A stretch of DNA of 64,000 nt, taken from the NCBI RefSeq assembly GCF_015644665.1, contig NZ_JADOBQ010000001.1, forward strand, positions 1 to 64,000. The letters run 5' to 3'. A program made the position numbers and the translations under genes. Below, piece after piece: positions 57,473-64,000 of the stretch. The notes under the pieces were generated by a model. It saw only the letters and a program-made list of their open reading frames with translations, was not told the origin of the DNA and made no database searches. The stretch comes from Roseobacter sp. MH60115. GTDB lineage: Bacteria; Pseudomonadota; Alphaproteobacteria; Rhodobacterales; Rhodobacteraceae. Position 1 is the stretch's first letter, and every line of letters starts with the position of its first letter.

Positions 57473-57495
57473 TCTGGGATAACGGGGGCAAGCGG

Positions 57496-58293
57496 TCAGA
57501 CCGTGCCGCCCAGGCTGCCCTCCAACTGCGCCAGCTCCTGCCCACCGGCCATCAGGTCCTGAAGCTCCTCCGGGGTGATTTCGCCGCGCTTTGCCGTCCC
57601 GAGGGTTTTGCCACGGTTCAGCACAGTGAAGCGGTCCCCGACCGCCAGCGCGTGGCGCACGTTGTGGGTGATGAATACAACCGCGATACCCTGTTTGCGC
57701 ACCTTGTCGATGGTCGCCAGCACGTTGGAGGTTTGCCGCACCCCCAATGCCGAGGTCGGCTCGTCCAAGATTAGCACCTTTGCGCCGAAGTGCACCGCGC
57801 GGGCAATCGCCACGGTCTGCCGTTCGCCCCCCGAGAGGGTGCCTACCGCCTGATCGGGCCCGCGCAGGTTGATGCCCATCTTGCGCATCTCTTCCATGGT
57901 GACGCGGTTGGCATAGTCGTGATCAAAAAACGTGAGCCCCGCGACCTTCTTGACGGGTTCGTTGCCCATGAAGAAATTGCGGCTCACCGACATCAGCGGG
58001 ATCATTGCAAGATGCTGGTGCACCGTCGCAATCCCGGCGGTGATCGCATCGCGCGGGTCGGCGAAATCGAGCGGCTTGCCTTCAAAGATGATCTCGCCTG
58101 CCGTGGGTTTGTGCACACCTGACATGGTCTTGATGAAGGTGGATTTGCCCGCACCATTGTCGCCCAGCAGGCAATGACATTCACCGGCAAAGACATCGAC
58201 AGAGACGCCGGCAAGGGCAATCACGCTGCCAAAGTGTTTTTCAATGCCTTTCATCTGGATGATGGGCGGGGTCGCGTTTTGAGAAGCAGACAT
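57496..58293 (-). CDS. Sugar ABC transporter, ATP-binding protein
   Basis: 265 residues: a single nucleotide-binding domain (Walker A GDNGAGKST, signature LSGGERQTVA, Walker B VLILDEPTSALG). Most ribose-type importers have a double-length ATPase; the single-domain type, as in rhizobial FrcA, must form a homodimer. Its ATG shares a base with the permease stop (TAATG). Confidence 0.9.
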   Translation of the reverse strand: MSASQNATPPIIQMKGIEKHFGSVIALAGVSVDVFAGECHCLLGDNGAGKSTFIKTMSGVHKPTAGEIIFEGKPLDFADPRDAITAGIATVHQHLAMIPLMSVSRNFFMGNEPVKKVAGLTFFDHDYANRVTMEEMRKMGINLRGPDQAVGTLSGGERQTVAIARAVHFGAKVLILDEPTSALGVRQTSNVLATIDKVRKQGIAVVFITHNVRHALAVGDRFTVLNRGKTLGTAKRGEITPEELQDLMAGGQELAQLEGSLGGTV

Positions 58294-59405
58294 TAGCGTT
58301 CTCCCGTGATGATGCGGCGGATGTAGGTGTTCAGGATCACCGCAAAGAGCAGGATGACGCCCAGGAAAACCCGGAACAGGCTGGATTCAACACCGGCAAA
58401 GAACAGACCCTGCTGCACGACCCCGAAGATCAGCGCGCCCAGGGCGGCCCCGATGACCGAGCCATAGCCGCCGGTCAGCAGGGCGCCGCCGATGACCACG
58501 GCGATGATTGCTTCGAACTCCTTCAGCAAACCGCGGTCTGCCCCGGCGGAGCCGAACTCCATCACCTGACAGACGGCCAGAACGGTGGCGCAGAAGGCGG
58601 TGAACATGAACATCAGGATTTTGACTTTGTTGACGGGCACGCCGGAGTTCCGTGCGGCCTCGGCATCCCCGCCCGAGGCGAAAATCCAGTTCCCGAACCG
58701 GGTGCGGGTAAGCAGGATGTGCCCGAAGATGATCAGGACAATGGCCCAGATGATCAGCATCGGGATGCCATCGACCACGGGCTCTCCTGCGCGCGTGCCG
58801 CGCTCGAACACACCGATGACGCCGATATCGCCGAGCCATTGAAAGATGGGCTGACCAATCTTGCCGCCAAAGATCGGGGCGAGCCAGTCGCCTTCGGCCG
58901 CATCACGAATGCCGCCAATGATGGTTTTACGTTCGATGGTCTGCGGGATGTAGATGGTGAAGCCACGCAGGATAAAGAGAAACGCCAGCGTGACGATGAA
59001 ACTCGGCAGGCCAGTGCGTACCACAATCCAGCCATTGAGCGCCCCAAGCGCGCAGCAGATCACAAAAGTGATGATGATGGCCATCCACATCGGCCAGGCC
59101 AGCACGACGCCGAAAACGGCGATCATCATGCCCGCAAAGCCGATCATCGAGCCGACGGAGAGGTCGAACTCCCCCGCGATCATCAGCAGGCAGGCGCCCA
59201 CCGCGATGATCATGAATTGCGCCGAGACAATGGACCAGTTCATCACGCCCTGGCTGTTGAACATGCCGCTGTCAAAAGCGAATAGCGCGAACAGGGTGAA
59301 GACCGCGAAAGTGCCGACAATCCCGCCAAGTTCAGGGCGGATCAGGGCCCGGCGTAACGGTGAGATTTCTTTGATGCGTTCATCTATCTGCGGGGTGTCC
59401 GCCAT
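58293..59405 (-). CDS. Sugar ABC transporter, permease
   Basis: 370 residues, about ten membrane helices, of the ribose/inositol (RbsC-type) permease family: GEFDLSVGSMIGFAGMMIAV is characteristic, as is GGALLTGGYGSVIGAALGAL. It follows the binding-protein gene by 80 bp containing a hairpin. Confidence 0.9.
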   Translation of the reverse strand: MADTPQIDERIKEISPLRRALIRPELGGIVGTFAVFTLFALFAFDSGMFNSQGVMNWSIVSAQFMIIAVGACLLMIAGEFDLSVGSMIGFAGMMIAVFGVVLAWPMWMAIIITFVICCALGALNGWIVVRTGLPSFIVTLAFLFILRGFTIYIPQTIERKTIIGGIRDAAEGDWLAPIFGGKIGQPIFQWLGDIGVIGVFERGTRAGEPVVDGIPMLIIWAIVLIIFGHILLTRTRFGNWIFASGGDAEAARNSGVPVNKVKILMFMFTAFCATVLAVCQVMEFGSAGADRGLLKEFEAIIAVVIGGALLTGGYGSVIGAALGALIFGVVQQGLFFAGVESSLFRVFLGVILLFAVILNTYIRRIITGER

Positions 59406-59438
59406 CGCCTGTCCCTCGGCTTGAAGCGTTTAAAGAAA

Positions 59439-59467
59439 GGGCGGCCGTCATGATGTGAAGGCCGCCC
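59439..59467 (-). terminator. Intercistronic hairpin between sugar-binding protein and permease
   Basis: GGGCGGCC (59439-59446) pairs with GGCCGCCC (59460-59467); on the minus strand it is followed by TTTCTTTAAA. A partial terminator here would raise binding-protein output relative to the permease. Confidence 0.7.
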
Positions 59468-59485
59468 GGGATCTGTTGAGTAGGA

Positions 59486-60436
59486 TCAGCGGAATTCGCC
59501 CGCGAACTCTTCAACCTTGGTCAGGCCGTCCTTGGTGACGAAGCCCGGACCGGAGTTGATGTTGTTGCCGGGCAGCACGCCATAGCGGTCCCAGTTGGCC
59601 AGGATCACAACCGGCATATAGGCCTGCAGGAAGGGCTGCTGGTCGATGCCCCAATTGATGGTGCCGTCCTTGATGCCTTTCACGATCTCTTCGCCAAGGT
59701 CAAAGGTGCCGAAGTGGATCGCACCGGCCATGCCGTTCTCTTTCAGCGCGGCGATGGTCGGGTCGGCGGAGACAGGACCCAGTGTCAGGATGCCGTCCAC
59801 ATCAGGGTTTGCCGACAGATAGGCCAGAACCTTGTTCTTGATCTCGGACGGGTCGGTGCCGCTGTCCATCATCGCGCTGCCCAGGTCGATGCCCAATCCA
59901 TCGGCATAACCGCGGCAGCGTTCACCAACGGTCGGCTGCTGGATCGCATGGTTGACGCACAAAAAGTTCGTAACCCCCTCGCTGGCAGCGCGTTGTCCTG
60001 CGGCGAAGCCTGCATCATACTCCGGTTGACCCACATACATCAGTGCGCCGAGTTCACGGGCCTGATCCGGTGTGCCGGTGTTCATGATGATGACATCAAT
60101 GCCCTGATCCACAGCCGCACTGATTGGTCCTTTCAGAACGTCAAAATCGGCGAGCGTTGTAATGATCCCGTCTGGCTGGCTGGCAGCGGCCTGTTCGATG
60201 ATCCGCGCCATGTCGGCAATATCGCCGGTGGGCGGGTTGCGGTATTCAACCTCTGCGCCGACCTGTTCACCGGCAAGTGCAATGCCGTTTTTGATCGTGT
60301 TCCACCAGCTGTCGCTATCGGGCGCGTGGCTGACCAGAATATATTTTTCACCTTCCGCTGCTGCGGTTTGCGCAGTCATGAAAGGGGCGGCGACAACTGC
60401 GGTCGCCAGCACAAGTTTCTTCATCAAGGACGTCAT
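59486..60436 (-). CDS. Sugar ABC transporter, periplasmic binding protein
   Basis: 316 residues from the ATG at 60436, which has GGGAGG five bases upstream; an ATG seven codons earlier overlaps that site. A signal peptide (ending TAAAEG) precedes a type I sugar-binding fold (YILVSHAPDSDSWWNTIKNG; YVGQPEYDAGFAAGQRA). The ligand is a sugar or cyclitol. The neighbouring dehydrogenase and isomerase suggest an inositol-like compound. Confidence 0.9.
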   Translation of the reverse strand: MTSLMKKLVLATAVVAAPFMTAQTAAAEGEKYILVSHAPDSDSWWNTIKNGIALAGEQVGAEVEYRNPPTGDIADMARIIEQAAASQPDGIITTLADFDVLKGPISAAVDQGIDVIIMNTGTPDQARELGALMYVGQPEYDAGFAAGQRAASEGVTNFLCVNHAIQQPTVGERCRGYADGLGIDLGSAMMDSGTDPSEIKNKVLAYLSANPDVDGILTLGPVSADPTIAALKENGMAGAIHFGTFDLGEEIVKGIKDGTINWGIDQQPFLQAYMPVVILANWDRYGVLPGNNINSGPGFVTKDGLTKVEEFAGEFR

Positions 60437-60522
60437 GTTTTCCTCCCAAGGATTCACCGTTCTCGTGGCAAAAGAGTGACTTTGTCACCTCTCCGATTCC
60501 AACTAAAGCACGAGGTCGTTAA

Positions 60523-60542
60523 TTTTGCAACCGGTTGCAAAA
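60523..60542. promoter_or_regulatory. LacI-family operator in the divergent sugar promoter
   Basis: A perfect 20-bp palindrome, TTTTGCAACCGGTTGCAAAA, with the central CG typical of LacI-family sites. It lies 86 bp before the binding-protein start and 81 bp before the regulator start, so one site could control both. Confidence 0.85.
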
Positions 60543-60623
60543 GACGGCACATTGATTCATGCTGCAAGTCGCGGGACCGTCAGATAAAAGAGCGTAGATA
60601 CAAGACCAACGGACAGATTTGAC

Positions 60624-61622
60624 ATGGCCATCACATTGAAAGAGGTTGCAGAGCGCGCGGGAGTGTCTCGGTCGGCTGTGTCACGCACTTTCACCGATGG
60701 CGCATCGGTTTCCGAAAAAATGCGTCGCAAGGTCGAGAAGGCCGCGCGTGATCTGGGTTATAGCCCGAATGCGCTGGCGTCGTCGCTGACGACCGGGCGC
60801 ACAAAGCTGGTCGGCTTGATTTCCAACAACTTTCACAATCCGATTTTCCTCGAAGTCTTCGATCTTTTTACGCGGGGTCTGCAGGACAGGGGCCTGCGCC
60901 CGCTGCTGGTGAATCTCACGGATGAAACAGACCCACAGGCCTCTGTGCGCATGCTGCGGCAATACTCCGTGGACGGCGCGGTGGTGGCTTCGTCCACCCT
61001 GCCGCCTGGGTTCTCCAAGGCCTTCCGCGACGCGGGTGTACCAGTGGTGCACAGCTTCGGGCGCTACTCAAGCGCGCCGCAGGTACATGTGGTGGGCATC
61101 GACAACGTGGAATGCGGGCGCATGGCCGCACGTACGCTGGTGGCGCGTGGGTATCGCAAGATCGCTTTCCTCGGCGGCCCTGAAGGCGCCACCTCCACGC
61201 AAGACCGCTACTCTGGCTTCTTCTCCGAACTCGGCGCCCACCGGGACGTCAAGACAAGCTACAGCTTCGCCGACGCCTATTCCTTCGACGCGGGCCGTCG
61301 TGAGATGCTGCGCCTGTTGAAGTCCGACCCGGCAGAGGCCTATTTCTGCGGCGACGACGTGCTCTCCATCGGCGTGCTCTCCGCCATCGCCGACAGCGGG
61401 TTGCGCGTGCCCGAGGACATCGGGATCATAGGTCTCAATGACATGGAGATGGCGCGGTGGGAGAACATCAACCTCACGACGATCCACCAACCGATCCGCC
61501 AGATCGTGACCTCGTCGATTGAACTGATGGTCGCCATGCTCGACGAACCCGACCGCTACCCCGAGGCGCGGATTTTTCCATGTTCGATTGTTGAACGGGG
61601 GACGTTGAGGTCGCTAAGCTAG
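60624..61622 (+). CDS. LacI-family regulator of the sugar operon
   Basis: 332 residues. The helix-turn-helix is LKEVAERAGVSRSAVSRTFT, the hinge region contains NALASSLTTGRT, and a ligand domain follows (GIIGLNDMEMARWENINLTT). Divergent from the ABC genes with a perfect palindrome between them. Confidence 0.92.
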   Translation: MAITLKEVAERAGVSRSAVSRTFTDGASVSEKMRRKVEKAARDLGYSPNALASSLTTGRTKLVGLISNNFHNPIFLEVFDLFTRGLQDRGLRPLLVNLTDETDPQASVRMLRQYSVDGAVVASSTLPPGFSKAFRDAGVPVVHSFGRYSSAPQVHVVGIDNVECGRMAARTLVARGYRKIAFLGGPEGATSTQDRYSGFFSELGAHRDVKTSYSFADAYSFDAGRREMLRLLKSDPAEAYFCGDDVLSIGVLSAIADSGLRVPEDIGIIGLNDMEMARWENINLTTIHQPIRQIVTSSIELMVAMLDEPDRYPEARIFPCSIVERGTLRSLS

Positions 61623-61738
61623 CTGGTTTCAGCGGCGCCGTTTTGGCCCAAAATCTCTGTATCCCACAACAGCCGTTTCCATCCGCAGGCGCTCATTGTA
61701 AGCCTGTATCTTGGTAGGGCGTCGTTGGAGTTGCAAAC

Positions 61739-62134
61739 GTGAGTGGCGAGACAAATTTAGACAGATTGATTGCCGCGATGTCGGCTGATCTCGTCGAAGG
61801 CCTGTACGTTTTTGCAACCGTTGAAGGGGATCACGATCTCTCAGGCGTTGCACCGCGTATGTTATTTAAAGAGGCCGAAGGGACGACTTACATCCTCTTG
61901 AAATCCGAGGCAGAAGAATTGGGATTAACGTATGAATTCCCTTGCAGGATGATAACCCTCAACATTCATTCGTCCCTTGAAGCTGTCGGCTTCATGGCAC
62001 GCATTGCGACAGAGCTTGCAAAGCACAACATGGGGGTGAATCCTGTTTCTGCTTTCTTTCATGATCACTTGTTTGTTCCAGACGGTCGCGAAGATGACGC
62101 AATGAACATCCTCAACGAGTTGTCTAAGGCATAA
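61739..62134 (+). CDS. ACT-domain protein
   Basis: 131 residues from a GTG start with TTGGAG upstream. Two ACT-like halves are suggested: LVEGLYVFATVEGDHDLSGV, and ITLNIHSSLEAVGFMARIAT followed by a stretch ending FFHDHLFVPDGRED. Stand-alone proteins of this kind are thought to bind amino acids; the role is unknown. It is separate from the sugar genes in codon spacing and sits in the gap before the convergent dehydrogenase. Confidence 0.8.
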   Translation: MSGETNLDRLIAAMSADLVEGLYVFATVEGDHDLSGVAPRMLFKEAEGTTYILLKSEAEELGLTYEFPCRMITLNIHSSLEAVGFMARIATELAKHNMGVNPVSAFFHDHLFVPDGREDDAMNILNELSKA

Positions 62135-62187
62135 CCGTCCAGTCAACGGCAGCTTCATCTGCTGTGCTGCCGCCTCGTTCGAGCCGA

Positions 62188-63321
62188 TCAGCGCAGCATC
62201 GGCGGGCGCGCATCGACCCAGGTCCCGTCCGCCTTGGCCGACTCCACCGCCGCATAAACCGCCGCCATGGACCGGAGGCCATCCGTGGCAGAGGGCAGGG
62301 CGTCGCGGGTCTCGCCTCGGATCGCGGCTGCGAGATCCACGTAGATATTCGCCACCGCCAACGGAAAGCCCTCCGGGTGGGCAATCGCTACGCGGGACAG
62401 CCGCGCTGCTTCATCCGATAGTCCGGACTCACCCTTCTCTATGATCTGTGTGCGTCCGCCGACCGGCGTGTAGAACACCTGATTGGGCTGCTCAGAAGAC
62501 CACCGCATGCCCCCTGTCTCGCCAAAGACCTGAATGTCGAACCCGTGCTGCCGCCCGATGGCCACCGAGGAGGTCCAGAGGCGCCCAACCGTGCCGCCTT
62601 CCATGCGGAAGTTCACCATCGCATCGTCCTCCAGCGTACGAGACGGTATGGTCGAGGCGAAATCGGCAGAGAGGCTGCGCACCTCGTCGCCCGCAATGAA
62701 ACCCGCCATATGCAGTGCGTGGATACCGCAGTCGGCGAACTGCCCCGACACCCCCGCCATCGCCGGATCATATCGCCAGCGCACGCGCGGATTGTCCGCG
62801 TCGCTCGCATCGCCGTGGTGCCCGTGGCTGAAGTTGGCGACCACCAGCCGCACCTTGCCGATCTGTCCGGTCTTCACCATCTGCCGCATCTCGCGCACCA
62901 TCGGGTAGGCGGAATAGCAGTAGTTCACCGCGCAGATCGTGCCTGAGGCTTCGGCCACGCGCACGATCTCTTCGCCTTCTTCCACGGTCATGGTCATCGG
63001 CTTTTCGCAGAGCACGTTGAACCCAGCCTCAAGGAACGCCTTGGTGATCTCGAAATGGGTGCTGTTCGGCGTTGCTACTGTGACCAGATCAACGCGGTCT
63101 TCGCGCGCACGCTCCCCTTCCAGCATCTCTTGCCAATTCGCATAAGCGCGATCTACCGCGACCCCAAGCGACTGCGCATAGGCGCGGCCTTTCTCGGCGT
63201 TGACGTCGAGTGCACCCGCCGCCAGCACAAAGTTGCCATCGGCCTGCGCGCCCAGCCGGTGCGCTGGCCCGATCTGGCTGCTTTCACCGCCGCCGATCAT
63301 GCCCCAGTTGAGTTTTTTCAT
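62188..63321 (-). CDS. Gfo/Idh/MocA-family NAD(P) dehydrogenase
   Basis: 377 residues. The N-terminal Rossmann fold has WGMIGGGESSQIG and the family Glu-Lys-Pro motif as LCEKPMTMT. The C-terminal alpha/beta domain contains GQFADCGIHALHMAGF, with the catalytic Asp/His pair. Such enzymes oxidise a hydroxyl of sugars or inositols. It follows the isomerase gene by 12 bp and so is in the same operon. Confidence 0.9.
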   Translation of the reverse strand: MKKLNWGMIGGGESSQIGPAHRLGAQADGNFVLAAGALDVNAEKGRAYAQSLGVAVDRAYANWQEMLEGERAREDRVDLVTVATPNSTHFEITKAFLEAGFNVLCEKPMTMTVEEGEEIVRVAEASGTICAVNYCYSAYPMVREMRQMVKTGQIGKVRLVVANFSHGHHGDASDADNPRVRWRYDPAMAGVSGQFADCGIHALHMAGFIAGDEVRSLSADFASTIPSRTLEDDAMVNFRMEGGTVGRLWTSSVAIGRQHGFDIQVFGETGGMRWSSEQPNQVFYTPVGGRTQIIEKGESGLSDEAARLSRVAIAHPEGFPLAVANIYVDLAAAIRGETRDALPSATDGLRSMAAVYAAVESAKADGTWVDARPPMLR

Positions 63322-63333
63322 GTCCCGTGCCCC

Positions 63334-64000
63334 TTACCGAAACCCAATGGATTCAAGATATTCGCGGTTCGCCCGCGCGTCGCCCAAAGGGTCGGGGTCC
63401 AGCAGCGGGTCGCAATCCTGCTCCACCGTGCACCAGCCTTCAAAGCCAGCGTTCAGCAGCACCTGCCGCACCGCCGGAAAGTCCACGTCCCCTTGCCCGA
63501 GGTTGCAGAAAATCCCCTGCCCGCAGGCGTCATAGAACCCGGTGCGCTTGGCGATCACATCGGCCTTCACCGCCGGGTCGATGTCCTTGAAGTGCATGTA
63601 GGAAATGCGCCCGATGTGCCGCTGCATGAACGCCACCGGATCGAAGCCCGCATAAGAGTGATGCCCGGTATCAAAGCAGATTTTCAGGATTTTTTCGTCG
63701 ACCTCGTCCAGCAAGCGTTCCAGTTCCGGCTCGAAGTCCATGAACCCGGCCGCATGGGCATGGATGCCAACCGTCAGGTCATACTCTTCGGCACCCATCT
63801 TGGCGATGGTGGCGATCCGGTCGCGATAAGCGGTCCACTCGGCGCTGTCCATCTGCTCTGCTTCCGCCGCGCGGCCAGCCGTCGGCGCCCGGCGCGGCGA
63901 AATGGAATCGATCAGCACCAGATGCTTGGCCCCATGCGCCGCCAGCGCCTTGCAGGTGCGCACCGATCCGTCCATCACGTTGTCCCAGGCCTCAGGGTCG
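63334..64000 (-). CDS. Sugar isomerase/epimerase TIM-barrel protein, N-terminus outside the window
   Basis: The frame is open to the right edge (reads DPEAWDNVMDGSVRTCKALA from position 63999), so the start lies beyond 64000. About 222 residues are visible. AP-endonuclease-2 type TIM-barrel features include HAAGFMDFEPELERLL, ICFDTGHHSYAGFDPVAFM, YMHFKDIDP and WCTVEQDCDP, giving Glu, Asp and His metal ligands. IolE, IolI and related epimerases belong to this family, and the pairing with a MocA-type dehydrogenase favours inositol-like catabolism. Confidence 0.87.
   Translation of the reverse strand, partial: DPEAWDNVMDGSVRTCKALAAHGAKHLVLIDSISPRRAPTAGRAAEAEQMDSAEWTAYRDRIATIAKMGAEEYDLTVGIHAHAAGFMDFEPELERLLDEVDEKILKICFDTGHHSYAGFDPVAFMQRHIGRISYMHFKDIDPAVKADVIAKRTGFYDACGQGIFCNLGQGDVDFPAVRQVLLNAGFEGWCTVEQDCDPLLDPDPLGDARANREYLESIGFR

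Overview
The window is high-GC DNA from what looks like a marine alphaproteobacterium of the Roseobacter group (Rhodobacterales). This is inferred from gene content: a trimethylamine N-oxide (TMAO) demethylase with its ABC transporter, betaine-lipid synthesis, a TAXI-type TRAP transporter, several RTX proteins, PQQ synthesis, and a VPLPA-CTERM protein. No rRNA, tRNA, CRISPR array, integrase or complete insertion sequence was seen.

Layout. 0-6.4 kb: the tail of a molybdenum-hydroxylase FAD subunit; a minus-strand pair encoding a NosR-like membrane flavin/iron-sulfur protein and the ApbE flavin transferase that would load it; and, divergently, a complete pqqABCDE operon. 6.7-14.8 kb: cell-envelope genes (a lipoprotein, a lysozyme-like/M15 peptidase fusion, a 24-residue membrane peptide coupled to CreA, AI-2E exporter family, DUF2254, ZntB/CorA, MFS). 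15-20.5 kb: three tightly coupled genes whose products I do not recognise, followed by about 1 kb without a supportable gene and then an RTX protein. 23.3-31 kb: a small ribbon-helix-helix-like protein and a LacI regulator divergent from tdm-tmoV-tmoW-tmoX, with two palindromic operators 21 bp apart in the shared promoter.

31-42.9 kb: an alginate-type polysaccharide locus. It has Alg44-like (PilZ/HlyD), Alg8-like (GT2 synthase) and AlgD-like (GDP-mannose dehydrogenase) genes and a propeller/RTX protein. Flanking them are a periplasmic sulfite-oxidase-fold protein without its molybdenum cysteine, a hybrid histidine kinase with an Hpt domain, and a LuxR-type response regulator. A near-identical 16-bp inverted repeat precedes three of these genes. 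None of the acetylation, epimerase, lyase or outer-membrane export genes of the Pseudomonas locus is present. This looks like a compact polymer system with its own phosphorelay and is one of two candidates for something undescribed; the other is the 15-20.5 kb block.

42.9-52.2 kb: a phosphate-starvation module. plcP-btaA-btaB replaces phospholipid with betaine lipid and has a convincing Pho box upstream. A divergent acyltransferase follows, then a 1761-residue secreted nucleotidase/nuclease with Pho-box-like direct repeats in its leader. 52.3-56 kb: a sorting-signal surface protein and a TAXI TRAP transporter. 56.3-64 kb: a PhyH-type dioxygenase, a sugar ABC transporter, its LacI regulator with a perfect 20-bp palindromic operator, an ACT-domain protein, and a Gfo/Idh/MocA dehydrogenase plus TIM-barrel isomerase that runs off the window. 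These last genes probably take up and oxidise a cyclitol or sugar.

All functional names rest on reading motifs and context by eye; no database search was run.
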